Of a DNA stretch of 64,000 nt, positions 47,085 to 59,600 are shown in pieces (positions within the stretch are counted from its first letter, which is position 1; every line of letters starts with the position of its first letter). The notes under the pieces are model-generated. The model was given only the letters and a program-made list of their open reading frames with translations, did not search any database and had not been told where the DNA came from. Position numbers and translations under genes: made by a program. The stretch comes from Pyropia yezoensis (taxonomy: Eukaryota; Rhodophyta; Bangiophyceae; Bangiales; Bangiaceae): positions 2,664,882 through 2,728,881 of the forward strand of contig CM020618.1 of NCBI GenBank assembly GCA_009829735.1. The letters are read 5' to 3'.

Positions 47085-48752
47085 CAGCGGGCCAAGGCCA
47101 TGGTGGACCGCGGGGGAACTATCCCGGGTCCCGGCGACTTGCCGACCTTTACTGGGGACGCGGTGGCAGCTCGCCCCCCGTACCTTCACGAGGCCGATCC
47201 GCACACTCATCACTTTGATGTGCGGATGGAGAAGGACTTCTGGCGAGGTCCCTACTTGGTGACCTCGGCTCAACTTGAGTTTCCGCGGCAGTCCGCCGCC
47301 AGTAAGGAGCAGTACTACCAGAAGAAGCCCGAGTGGTGGCCTCAAGTTGAGGTCCCCTACGGGTTCCCTGCGTTGCTACCACGGTTGCTCGACCACTTCG
47401 GCTCCGTCATGTTGACGGCTAGCCCAGATCACCTGGTGTGGGCCATGTTGGCCACCCAGTGGCTCCTCGAGGTCATGTCGACCTGGGTGTCCTGTGTTCA
47501 GCGGCGGGGGATGCTTTGGCATCTTCCCCTTCGGCTTATCCAAGGTTTGGAACAGCTCACCCCTCAGCTAGTTGCTGAGGAGTGCTCATCAGGACAACTC
47601 ACTCTACTTGAGGAGATGCTCCGCCTCCACAAGTTTATCGACTAAGAGAGCATCGAGCACAAGTTGCGCCGCCCCACTCGTGGGCCCAAGGACGATGGCG
47701 CACTTCGCCAGTTCGTATGGGTCGCTCGTGAACTTCACGACGGCCGTGTGGTACTACGAGAGGGGTTGGGCATCGGGGACTACCCGTATGCCCCGGGGGT
47801 GGATCGCCACACTGTGCCGCCCCCGGACAAGGCCATAGTGATGGCCGTGCCCTCTCACGATGACCATATGACTCAACCCACTGCGGGGGCCCCGAGTAGG
47901 GGTCGCAGTTACACCCGGGCACCGCCACCTCGGCGTGCCCCTCCGCTTCCTCCTGTCCCCTACTAGCCGCACGGGGACATCCCGATAAGCGTAACCGTGG
48001 AGTCTTCCACCCCGGTGTCCCCCAACTTGGGGGCCACCCTTCTGACGGTATACCCCAAGTTGGTGTTACCGGCCACGCCTCTAACCTCAGAGATGACGAT
48101 CACCACGTTAGTGCGCACCATTTTCTGGTTGGCCGCGTCGACCGCATCCCTTCAAGTTTCCGAGACTCCTCAAATTGAGGAGCGCGTCCGTACGGCGGTG
48201 GCGACCGCGAGTTGCGAGTCGGTGGCGGAGTTTATGACGGCCGAGTTGGCTCGTATCGGGGCTATTGTGCCCCAGCCAGCCCCACTTGGGCGTGGCAAAC
48301 GTCGGGCGAGCCGGGCATACTCGCCTCCTCGCCGTCGTCGCCGAAGCTCGCGGCGCTCTCCCTCTGTATCGGAAGACGAGTTGTCTCATTCCGTCTCGGA
48401 GTCCTCCACTCCGTCAGAGTCGGAGTCGGTCCGGCGTCTGCGTCGCCAACTCGCACGCAAGACCAAGCAGAAGGGTAGCCGCGGTCGTCCCCACTTGCGC
48501 GACCGTGAGGGGCGCGACGGGTCCGACTTGGAGCCGCCGGCCCCGCCGACTGGTGGGGAGCGTTATCGACGTGGGTCTCGCCGCTCGCCTCCACGTGAGG
48601 GCGAGGGCCGTGGGGTTGGAGAGTCTAGCATGCATGCCTAGTTGGCAGCTGCCTTTGTTGTGAGATTGTGAGGGTTAGGGCTGTAGTTAAAAGCCACTCT
48701 GCGTACCACTTCGACTTGAAGCACTCTCTTGGCACTGTTACTCGGCCTTCCC

Positions 48753-51700
48753 TCACGTTGAGGGGGGGCTGTTAGGGTCTGTATCATTCCGGGCACAGTA
48801 TGCCCGGACCTTATCAGCGGTAAGGTCCTCCACATACTCCCACGTATCATCCTTGGCCTTAAATCCGAACCAACGCACCCTCAACATGAGGCGGTTAGTG
48901 TCCTCATCCCAGCCGTGGTCAATGAACTTATCGAGCACGTACTCCTGCGGGCCTTGTTTGGCCGCAGGCAGCGAGGGCAGGCGCCACGCTTCCAGCGCAC
49001 GCGCCGAAGCTGGGTCGCCTGCAGGCGGTGGTGCAACTTTGACCACATCCTGTCCGTTTACTGTGCGGACCCCATCGTCACTTTCGATGGTGAAGCGCCG
49101 CCCATCAGTACGAAGGACCTGGTACGGCCCCTTCGTCTGGAGTACCAACTTACCCCCAGTTGGGGTGTGTGAGTGAACCAGTACCCAGTCACCCTGCTCG
49201 GGGACATGCTTAGCATTGCGCACCTTTTTGTCAAAAGTACGCTTGTAGCGCTTTTGTGCTTTGTCCATCTCAGCCCTGACTTTAGGGATGAGGTTTTCAA
49301 GCCTAGCGGCGAACTCCGCCTTACTCTCAGTAGGAGTAGACGTACTGCCACCATCCTCCCTAGTTGGGGGCGGCCGCCGCACGGCGATAGACCGCACGCG
49401 ACGGGGAGTCACAAAAGCGAGGGGTACTTCCCCGGTAGATGAGTGAACCTGCGAATTGTAGGCAGTAGTAAGGATAGAAATGTATTGGTCCCACGTCTTT
49501 ACGTGCTCACTCACATAGTGGCGCAGCTGCCGAACAATAGTTTTGTTGAAGCGCTCCACCTGCCCATTAGTTTGTGGGTGGTAGGGGGTAGCATTGTTAG
49601 CCTTATCCCCCAACATATCCAGCACTCCCTGAAACAGTACGGACGCAAATTGCGGTCCATTGTCCGATAGTGTACTATCCGGAATGCCATGCGCGGCAAC
49701 CCAGTGATCTAGGAAGGCTGACACGACCGACATGGCCGTGATCTCTGCCAGTGGGATGGCTCGCGTAAGTTTCGTGAGGCGGTCACGGATGACCAGGAGG
49801 TACTGGTTGCCCTCCTCGGTCACTGGCAGTGGCCCAAGGATGTCCTTTGCCAACGCGGCAAAGGGCTCCTTGGCCGGGATCAGTAGCATAGCCGTAGTAG
49901 GCCGCCGTTCCATCAGACGGTTCTTCGCACAACTTGTGCAGGCAGCCACCCAACTATAGATGTTCACCACCATGGACGGCCAGTAGTACCTGGTCCTCAG
50001 GGTCTGGTACAGTTTACTAGACCCCAGGTGTCCACCTGTGGGAGCGTTATGCTCCCTCTTAAGGATACTGTCCTAGAGAGATGCGGGGACCACAAGTTGT
50101 TCGGTCCCCTGGAATACCCCCCTCCTCAAGAGGAGGCCATCGTCTCCGAGAAAGAACCGCGTCTCCGCCACCGTATCCAGTGTATCCCTCTGCGACTTGC
50201 AGAAGGGGTCCTCGGCCTGGGCCCTCACCACCTCGTCCAGGGACAGGGGCAAGTACTTCTTGTTCGCTGGCGCCTCGGGGTCTAACGCCTGACCCGAGCG
50301 CGTGACTACCCCCACGATGGGGATGTCCTCATCGACTGAGTTAGTGTCCAGCCCCTCGGTAGGTACCCGAGAGAGGCCGTCGGCAAGGGCATGTTGCCTG
50401 CCAGGTCGGTACTCAATATCAAAGTTGAAGGGTGCCAGTCGCACCCTCCACCAGTTGAGACGAGTGTTCGTACAGTCCGTCTTAAAGATGAACTGCAACG
50501 TGCGGTGGTCACAGCGGATGAGGAACTTCTCACCCTCCAGGTAGTGACGAAGCGACGTCACCGCCCACACCACTGCGAGTCCTTCCAACTCGGTGACTCC
50601 GTAGTTCTTCTCGGCCGAGTTTAGCCCCTTGCTGAAGTATCCCACCGGCAAGTACTCCTTGTCCGGCTGCTGCTGAAGCAACACACAACCAAGTTGGTCG
50701 TAGCTAGCGTCCACATCCAGGATGTAGTGGCCTCCCAACCTGGGAATAGCCAAGATGGAGGGCTTCAGCAGAAGATCCCGAAGAGTCTCAAAGGATTCCT
50801 GCTCCACCCGACTTTGGGGAGGCAGGTTCTTCGGTAGCGATGAGCTAACTAGCTCATTCAATGGCTTCGCCACCTTGGCGAAGCCCTTGGTGAAACGTCT
50901 GTACACGTTACATATCCCGAGGAAGCTCCTCATCTGGGTCTGGGTCCGGGGGTACTGAGCCTTACGGATGGCCCTCAAGTTCTTCTCGTTAACACTGAGG
51001 CGCCCCGGACGGACAAGATGTCCCAAGTATTCTACCATTTGAGTGAAGAGGTGGCACTTACTCGCCTTCAGTGACACACCGGCGTCAGCAAGTAGCTTGA
51101 ACACCTGGCCAAGATGGCCAATGTGTTCCTCCGGACTTCGGAAAAACACAATGATATCGTCTAGGTACACGAGACAGATCTGCCACCGTACTCCGGCCAG
51201 AATCATGTCCATAGCGCGCTGGAAAGTTGCCGGCGCGTTACACAGACCAAACGGTAGGCGCTTGCACTGGTAGGTACCACAGTGACAGGTAAAGGTAGTT
51301 TTATGCCTGTCCTCCGGGGCAATTGGAATTTTCCAGTACCCCGCGTTACAGCCTAGGGTAGAGAACACGTTTGCCTCCCCCAGAGAGTCCAGACAGTCGT
51401 CCATCCTAGGTAGGGGATAACTGTCCTTCACCGTGCTCTCGTTGAGCTTACGGTAGTCGATACAGAACCGTGGGGTCCCATCAACTTTGGGGACGATAAC
51501 CACCGGACTCGCCCACTCGGCGTTGCTGGCCTCGATCACATCGAGGGCCTCCATGCGAGCAACTTGCTCCTTAACGAGGACCCTTGAACGGGGCCCTCCC
51601 CTATGCGGTTGTTGGCGTATAGGGAGTGCACCGGGTTTCAACTCGATCCGGTGTTGGGTGGCTCTCATGAGTCCCAATTGACCATCCCACAACTTGTGAT

Positions 51701-52577
51701 ATTGGTCCAAGAGGCGTTCGACTTGAACCCTCAACCTGGGTGGAACACCCTCCATGGTCACATGGGGCCGAGGAGAGGCGGCCGGCTTGGCTTGCTGCTT
51801 CTCCTTTCCGGGCTTCGGGCCGCTACTCGCGCCCGCGTTGAGGGTGACCGCCACTACTGGTCCCTCATGTTGGTCGATATAGCCGAACTTGGCTCCCGAC
51901 TTGAAATACTTGGGCGACGAGCTCAGGTTCGTAACCTGGATCCTCCACGGAACCCAGGCTTTGGAGTCCATCGTGCCAAGGGCAACATGCACTTGGTGCT
52001 TGCGAGCAAGACGGGGGTGAGGGTGCACCAACCCGTTCCCCGTATAATCAGTTACAACGTCAACGTGCGCCACCGAGTTGGGGGACAACGTGACTTTACG
52101 GGCTAAACGCAGGGTAGCAGGAAACCCTTCCCTCACAGAGCAAACAGGCTTCGACTGTGAGACTGTCACAGGAGCCACAGACTTTCCCTTACCAAGGATG
52201 GGGATAGTCTCCCCATTCATCAACTTGACCCAGTACTCAGGGCCACAAATCAAAGGCACTTGTGTAACAACATAAGGGGTACCCAGAAGCAGGGGTACCG
52301 ATATATTCTCAACTACTCCATAGGTCACGTCGACCTCATGGGTTCCCAACCTAGTTGGTAGGGTCACGGCACCAACGATGGGAAGTACCCCACCATTGAT
52401 GTCGATCAGATGGTCAGCTTTGGACCTCCAGCGTTGGAGCTTCATCTCCTTTGGTAATAGCGACTTGCGTATCAAGGAGGCTCTTGACCCGGTATCAAGT
52501 ACGATACGGGCACAACAGGCACGGCCGGGGGCTAGTTGCACCCGTCCAGCCACCTGGAAGTTCTCCCCCGTCAGCAC
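48753..52577 (-). mobile_element. Ty3/gypsy family B pol region (fossil, broken)
   Basis: Reads right to left: aspartic protease (VLDTGSRASLIRK), reverse transcriptase with YLDDIIVFF, RNase H (ILDVDASYDQLG), integrase with the DDE core (LSDNGPQF, HPQTNGQVERFN), and a C-terminal chromodomain (YVLDKFIDHG ... RVRWFGF ... TWEYVEDL). This is a chromodomain-bearing Ty3/gypsy (Metaviridae-like) element. It is broken at least once, and no gag-like gene is recognised between it and the repeat on its right. It converges tail-to-tail on the plus-strand ORF that ends at 48,641. The two direct copies of the neighbouring repeat suggest tandem family B units. Confidence 0.85.
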
Positions 52578-52857
52578 CGCGATGACCCGACGTGGGTTTA
52601 CGTTCTTGGGGAGTCCTACCCGAGGTGGGCGGTTTCCCTTAGGTCGCCGTAGTATCCGGCAGGGTTTGTTCGTCCTCTTGACCCACTTGGCCGAGGCTGC
52701 CGTTGTGAGCTTCGGACGGCCAGCTCAAACGGTCATTCGCTTCCTGCCGACTTGGCGTCAGAATCTGAGGGCGAAGAAGAAGACGACGAGTCCGAGGACG
52801 ACGTGTCCGCCCCTTCCGCCGAGGGTGTGGCGACCGCCACTACCGGTCGAGACCCAC

Positions 52858-53663
52858 CTGTGGCAAAAACCACAAGCACACACGGCACCCAAGTTGGGGC
52901 GGTGTGCTAGGGCTGCCTCCCGTGTCGGGGAAACCGGAAGAAGTGCAAGTCGCACACACTCTGTCCCTGTTGTGGGGGAAACCCCCCACGGACAAACAAG
53001 AGGATGGTGTGTGGTCCAACAGTTTCTTGGTCGGGACGGGGACGCAGGGCCAAGCCCCGCTGTCCCTCCCCTTATCCCCCCAGGGTCCACTCAGAATCTC
53101 GCCACTCAGAATCTCCCACCCCAGCACCTGCCCACCGGGCCACACGAAAATTCAAGACGATAAATGCAGAAAACCCTCAAATCCAAGTTGGATTTACTAC
53201 TAAGCTAACTATCCCAAACTTAGGGAATATGGACCCAAATGCAGGGGGAGGAACGGATCAGGCTAGTGGCCTGCCGCCCCTTGCATGGCACGTGTTGCCC
53301 CCCTACCTGGGGGTCAATACTGCCACACTCCCCTCTCCTCAGTTCCGACCGACCCGGTCGGCCCTGTGAGGGGGTGCGTAAACGCACGTCTCGGCGTTGG
53401 GGGCGCCACTTGCTGTCCCCCATCGAGTACGTAACACGGATGTGGAGGCGGTCACGTTGACCGCCCCTCTCCTCAAGCTTGCCCACTCGGCAGCTTGCTC
53501 TCCTCAGTTCACACTTCACCATCACCACCACCTCCCCTTCACCTTCCACTGGGCCGCCCCACGCTGGGGAGGCCACCCGTATACCCACGATCCGAGTCCC
53601 CCTCAACTCGGGGCGGGTCTCTTTTTGCGATAGCCAGAGCGTCTCTCCCCAACTTGGGGAGAG
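52858..53663 (-). repeat. Family B terminal-repeat candidate, right copy
   Basis: Second copy of the segment at 44,557-45,360, upstream of the family B pol in that gene's own direction, as a 5' terminal repeat would be. It is followed on the plus strand by a second copy of the antisense ORF, so a further unit begins here and continues beyond the window. Confidence 0.5.
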
Positions 53664-54476
53664 CCATGGCGACTCCGGGAGTGGAGACGGACTCTCTTGA
53701 CGAGCGCACGGAGGACACCTCCTACGGGGCAGCACCCGCCGGGACTTCCGGCGGGGGCTCCGCGATCGCTCCGGGGGACGGGACTCCCGCGTCACCCGGC
53801 TTTGGGTTGACGGCGGGGTCTCCCCCGGAGGCGGGACAAGTTGTCCCGCGTGAGGCCTTGGGGCGGTGGTTTTACCCCGCTTGGCCTCTGTAGCAATATG
53901 GTTGTCCGTATTGTGACCCTAATATTAGGGGGGCTACTTCTAATCCTTAACTTTCAATTTGAGAGTCCGAGCTGGTCACGGTATCTATAAGTTACGTATG
54001 ACCAGAGGGACTTGCATCTTGGGGTGGAGGGTAGTTAGTAGTGTCTCCGAGGGTTTATAACGAGGGGGCCGGTGGCGAATCCACCGCCGGCCAAGGTAGA
54101 AGAACAAACCCCTCCCATTTGGGCTCCCATCTTGGTCCCGTGGCTTGCGCTCCAAGGACAGCAACCTTGGCCTCCCTGTGACGTTGGTGCCGATCCCCCT
54201 TGGTGAGTGTTCCCTGAGAGTGGACGCGCGAGGGATCCCTATTGTGCTACATTGGTGGAGCAGCAGGGGACGGGTTTCCGTCACCCTTGTGGTGACGCCG
54301 TCTTCGGCCCTGGCACACGGATAGGGATCTGGTCCTTTTCTTGTACTCGTGGTGTTGCGACCTGATCGATTGTGTTGAGATTTTACCTGTGACTGTGATC
54401 TACTGTTACTCTCCCCAATCTACCCCCTCGCTCTCTTGTTCGTGGTGATTGATACGTCGGTTGACTGATTGAGACC

Positions 54477-56660
54477 ATGTCTACCCAAGAGACGGGGAAC
54501 GTTCAAGATGACGGATCGGCGTCGACGCCGACCCCGGAGGTGACTACGGGAACCGGGATCGGGAACCCGATCGATAACATTGAGACGCCAATGCTTTCCG
54601 GTGCCGGATCGACGTTTGGCACGGCTCGGACGGCAGGAGACGGGGGCCCGCCTCAACTGTCGTCGACCGACCTCACTCCGCCGCCTCCTTCACCAGGGGA
54701 TTCCCTGATGGCATCATTGGCCCGCATCGAGGCCCGGTTTTCCGGGCTCGACGCCCGTCAAGATCGGACGGAGGACGCAATGGCAGTGTTGATGTCAACA
54801 CGGCACACGACGGGACCCCGTCGTGTTCCTCCCACACCGGTACGGTTCGAACCGGCCGGACTACTTTCGGAGTCCACCAGGGTCAACCCCGGTGTTGCTA
54901 CTCCTGGACAACCCCCGGACACAATGGGGTATGGGTCCGACTCGTCGGCAGAGTTGGAACGGAGTCACACGGAGCGATACGCTCGGAGCACCCGAAGCGG
55001 ACTCCGCGGACACGACCCGGCGGATACGTACGCCGGGGGAGAGTCGGTTATTGGGGGAGGGGGTACCCTCTCGCAGTACCCCCACGACGAAGGAGGCCCG
55101 GCAACTCGGGTTCCCGAGGTGCCGACGCCTGAAGTACCATCTTCAGTGGTGGAAGCTATGACCGCGCAGGTAACTGCGAGCCTACTGAAGCGGATGGAGT
55201 CCGATGAGTTCGCTCATCAACTGGCTAAGCGACTGGATATCCAGGACGCTGACACGGAGATCGTCAACGAGGTCTTCCGGTCGGTTCTTACTCCGGAACG
55301 TTATCGTTTGGAGGACCGCTCTACCACCGTATCGGAATCGATGCGTAATACGTCGCATCGGGCGATCCGCTCTATGCAGACCCTTATGAAGGGAGTCCCT
55401 ATGTTCGGGGGGCCGAACGGACGCCCGTTGGCAGTCATCGGCTTCTTGACCAGCTTCAAGGCAGCCGCAGACAAGGCGCTCGTTAACGAGGGGCTGGCCC
55501 TGGAGATCCTCCCGTTCTTTGTTGATGAACGGGTGCGAGGCATTCTTCGCCAGGCATCCCCGATGCCGGGAATGAGGGTCGCGGCCACCCCCATGGATTA
55601 CCGTGGGATATTGAAGGAGCTGCTGAGCAGCTACCTCAGTGAGGACAAGTGCGAGGACCACTATCGGGCCCTTCGCACTGCCACCGCCCAGTCCTGGGAG
55701 GATGAGGAGATGTTTGGACGCCGGATCCAAGAGCTCGACTACGAGCTGGGGAAGCTCCTCGGAGAAGGGGAGCTACGGGCCATCCTGTTCGCAGGAGTAC
55801 CCAACTACGTGCGGATATCCGCACGGGGCGCCAACACGGCACGGACGAACTTCAGTCGACTGATGCATATGTGCAAGTCCCTAGGGGACGCCTACCGGGT
55901 TCTACACCCGGAGTGTGCCTTGGCCCCGAAGCCCAAGGGTGAGGGAGGCAAGCCCAGTCTTACCCCGGTACCGAGGCAAGAGAAGGTGGAACGCAAGGCC
56001 GCACCAGTACTGGTGGCGACCAAACATACCCCTATTGGTGAGGATGACCCTCTAGTCGACCAACAGGGCCACCTGTTGCTACCGGCGACGCCGGTGATTG
56101 ATGAACACGGTACGGTAGCGTACATCGCCCCGGCTGGAACCCAGTTCCAGGTCAACGAAGGAACGGGACGGCGCGTCCCGTATGTGCGGACTACGGGGTA
56201 CTCCCCGGTGACGGGTAACCCTCACCAACCCTTGCCAACATGGGCGGTGCGCACGGAGGCACCTCCGCAGATTGCGGGCCGACCCAACCGGTTGGGGGAG
56301 TCCATGTTCCGGTTGACCCAAGGACCCAAGGCCTACCAGGGAGCAGGCACTCGGGCGCCCGAGGGAGGCAACCGCAGCTACGGGGCTACCCCGATGCGAC
56401 CTCAAGGGGGGACCGGCACGTCCGGGTGTATGTTGTGTGGGGATCCCCAGCACTGGGTGTCTTCCTGCCCACTCATCCCCGAGGAGTCTCGGCGGGCAGC
56501 GGCGCAACGCAAGGCATCCACCGGGGGGTATCCCGCCCGAGCACCCGGACCCGCACCGGGTAGGCAGCCAGCTCCAGGTGGAGTACTGGCCGTCGAGGGG
56601 GCACCTCCTCAGCCGGATGTCCCGGCGGACAGCACCCTACCAAGGGCGGGAAACGAGTAA
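54477..56660 (+). CDS. Element A Gag (fossil retroelement, looks whole)
   Basis: 727 residues. A Ser/Thr/Pro-rich N-terminal third precedes a helical capsid-like domain (about residues 300-480, with the region around FGGPNGRPLAVIGFL and RTNFSRLMHMCKSL). A single zinc knuckle of the CCHC type (CMLCGDPQHWVSSC) lies near residue 650. Its product would form the particle that packages the element's RNA. It lies in a different reading frame from pol, with only a few bases between the two ORFs. Confidence 0.85.
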   Translation: MSTQETGNVQDDGSASTPTPEVTTGTGIGNPIDNIETPMLSGAGSTFGTARTAGDGGPPQLSSTDLTPPPPSPGDSLMASLARIEARFSGLDARQDRTEDAMAVLMSTRHTTGPRRVPPTPVRFEPAGLLSESTRVNPGVATPGQPPDTMGYGSDSSAELERSHTERYARSTRSGLRGHDPADTYAGGESVIGGGGTLSQYPHDEGGPATRVPEVPTPEVPSSVVEAMTAQVTASLLKRMESDEFAHQLAKRLDIQDADTEIVNEVFRSVLTPERYRLEDRSTTVSESMRNTSHRAIRSMQTLMKGVPMFGGPNGRPLAVIGFLTSFKAAADKALVNEGLALEILPFFVDERVRGILRQASPMPGMRVAATPMDYRGILKELLSSYLSEDKCEDHYRALRTATAQSWEDEEMFGRRIQELDYELGKLLGEGELRAILFAGVPNYVRISARGANTARTNFSRLMHMCKSLGDAYRVLHPECALAPKPKGEGGKPSLTPVPRQEKVERKAAPVLVATKHTPIGEDDPLVDQQGHLLLPATPVIDEHGTVAYIAPAGTQFQVNEGTGRRVPYVRTTGYSPVTGNPHQPLPTWAVRTEAPPQIAGRPNRLGESMFRLTQGPKAYQGAGTRAPEGGNRSYGATPMRPQGGTGTSGCMLCGDPQHWVSSCPLIPEESRRAAAQRKASTGGYPARAPGPAPGRQPAPGGVLAVEGAPPQPDVPADSTLPRAGNE

Positions 56661-56668
56661 GAGGAAGG

Positions 56669-59600
56669 ATGACCGGGGGGCGCTGGGGTCACCCAAGCAA
56701 GCCACCCCGGAGTACCGCGGGGAAAGCCCCACGGAGAGCGCGGTTGAGCCGACGCCGCATCAACCCCCGGGTACACCTTCCGGCCCCGACGACACGGCGT
56801 CAGGGGATTGATGACCAACCTCCAAGGTTGGGAGGAGAGGACGGGAAGCCCCGTCACGTTGAACCAGACAAGGGCCCTGTTCAGGATGCCCGAGTTACAC
56901 CGGATATCGGTGTAGGACATGTGTTGTTTACCTTGGAGAACTTCAAGGTATCAGCCACCCTGGGGGTTGACCCCCAGTCGACACGATCGTACTACCCTGT
57001 ACTGGACACAGGGGCTGGACCCAACCTTATCCGGAAGGATACCCTCCCGGACAAGTGGCTTCCACGAGTCAGAGTGACTCGGGGACCCACCATCAAGGAC
57101 GCGAATGGTCGACTCATTCGTACGACCGCAGCGATGTCGCTGCAGGTTACCATCGGGGATCTCACCACGGAAGTTGACTTCCTGGTATGTGAAACGCTAT
57201 CGGTGCCCTGCATACTGGGGTGCACCTTCATCAACGTTCACGTTGATGCAATCCGGCCAGGCCGGAGGACCGTCGAGCTTCAAGAAGCCGACGGGACGAA
57301 GCGAGGACACACGGCTATCGTCAGGGACCTGACGCTACAAGGAAGCCACGTTAACGTGGCTGAGGTGTACGCAAGCGTCGAGCCGAAGACACTTCGGTTG
57401 GCCAAGCGGACTCGCTTTGAGCCGTTGTCAGAGACAGTCCTCCCGGTTAACTGCGACCTCGCAGGCATCTGCAGAGTCCAGTCCAACCTACGGACGTACA
57501 AGCGCCATGGGTTGACCATGGCCAACGGTCTCATAGACCTCCCAGCAGAAGGGTCGTCCCTCCTAGTGATGGCGAACTACCGCCGTAAGGCAGTCACCCT
57601 CCCGAAGGGAACTATCCTCGGGATTGCCGAACTCTACGAAGGAGATATCCTTACCCCTGATAAGGAAGGTCAAGTGGAACCACTTGAAGTACTGGCGGTC
57701 GCCGAGACCACCGAGCGACAGCAACCCGATGACGGGAAGCCTAACCCATCGGCGGCGCCGGCGGACCTGCCGCCAAAGGACCAAGAGGCCTTGAAGGCAC
57801 TGGCCGAGGCTGACCTCGACCACCTTCACCCTTCGGTAGCCGAAGGGGTACGACGGATGCTAAGAAAGCATGACGTTATGTGGACAGGCGGGGCCTTGGG
57901 GACCATTGGGGCAACCCAACATCGTATAGACCTGGTACCAGGCGCACGACCCGCCCGCTCACAACCGCACCGAGCGGGACCTATGCAACGAGAGATCGTT
58001 GATGGAGAAGTGAAGAGGATGAGTGAAGCTAAGGTGATCCGACCTTCGATGTCGGAATGGGGTGCCCCAGTCGTTATTGTGCCGAAGAAGGATCAAACCC
58101 CTCGGTTTTGCATCGATTATCGACGCCTCAACTTGGTTACCAAGAAGGACTCATACCCTTTACCAAGGATGGATAAATGCATCGACTCCCTGGGGGAGGC
58201 TACGGTGTTTACCACCATCGACTGCAACGCCGGATACTGGCAGATCCCGGTGGCGGACGAGGATATCCCCAAGACGGCATTCGTCTGTCACAGTGGAGTG
58301 TACGAGTTCCTAAGGATGCCCTTCGGATTGTCCAACGCCCCCGCTACATTCCAGCGGGCTATCGACATCATACTGTCTGGGGTGAAGTGGCGTAACTGCC
58401 TAGTGTACCTCGATGACGTCATCGTCTTCTCGCGTAACATGGATGACCATGTACAACATGTTGACGAGGTACTCACCCTCTTGAGGAACGCCGGGGTAAC
58501 CCTGCGTCTGAAGAAGTGCGCCTTCTTCCAACAGACGGTCGAATATCTGGGCCACCAGATAACCCCTGGTAAACTAGGGGTACTCGAAGCCAATACCCGG
58601 GCACTCCGGGATGCCCGGTTCCCTAACACCCAGACGCAGCTCAAGAGCTTCCTGGGAATGTGCAATGTATACCGACGGTTCGTCAAGGACTTCGCTCGGA
58701 TAGCTAAACCGTTAACGGTTCTTACGAGCAGTACCTTACCCAAGGTACTCCAACCCCCTTCGCCTAGCGAAGAGGAGGCATTCGAGTCGCTGAAGCGAGC
58801 CCTACTAGCCCCACCCGTCCTTGCGTTACCGCATAGACGGGGTACCTTCGTCATCGATGTCGATGCGTGTGATACACAAGTGGGATGCACCCTGTTACAG
58901 GGAGAGACGTTGATCGGTACCGATAACGTTATCCCGGACCTACGTCCGGTAGGGTACTTCAGCCGGACACTCAACCCGGCTGAGCGGAACTATAGTGCCA
59001 CCGAGCGTGAATGCCTCGGAGTTATATGGGCAGTGCAACTGCTCCGTCCATACCTGGAGGGCTCCAGGTTCATCGTGAGGTCCGACCACGAACCCCTACG
59101 ATGGCTCCTCAACCTTGGTGACAAGGATTCCGATAGCCATGGGAGGCTAGCCCGATGGAGGCTGAAGATGGCCGAGCACGACTACCGCACGGTGTATAAG
59201 GCTGGGTCAACCCACCACCTCGGAGACGCGTTGTCTCGACTCGACACCCCGAGCGGGGATACCCGCCCGGTGGACGAGGACATCCCGGTAGTACCGGTGT
59301 GCATGGTGGGTAATGCTACCCAGGGTATGGCTGACCATACCATGGCACACCTTGCGTGCCCATTGACCCTCGCGGACTTCCGCGAGGCACAGGCCAACGA
59401 CGATGACTGTAGACGTCATCGTGCTAACCTCCTGGCCGGTACGGCCGGCATCTTCTCCGAGAACGAAGACGGACTCATATACCGGCGGGCACCCGCCGAT
59501 GGACGACATCAAGTCGTGGTTCCCGTGTCCTTACGGCAAGCCGTCATGGAACGAGAACATGAGAACCCTACAGCCGGACACCCGGGGGGTTCACGTATGT

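Larger units (their letters stand above)
45363..48641 (+). mobile_element. Family B antisense ORF region, copy 1 (fossil, interrupted)
   Basis: Plus-strand coding remnant lying opposite to and downstream of the family B pol. It starts MATPGVETDSLDER, has a central part with FGSVM and QRRGMLWHLP (47,390-47,530), and ends in an Arg/Ser-rich tail (about 48,290-48,630). A Tc1-type transposon is inserted in it. Apart from that insertion the region looks broken, with a few breaks. A second, less interrupted copy is at 53,666 and onward. No known domain is recognised. It appears related to the antisense ORF of element A (see findings). Confidence 0.55.

Noticed and set aside
48642-52857. Reading the family B pol as a separate insertion inside the plus-strand gene
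   Set aside because: I find no terminal repeats or convincing target duplication at either side, and the layout matches element A, where pol and antisense ORF share one element. Not fully excluded.
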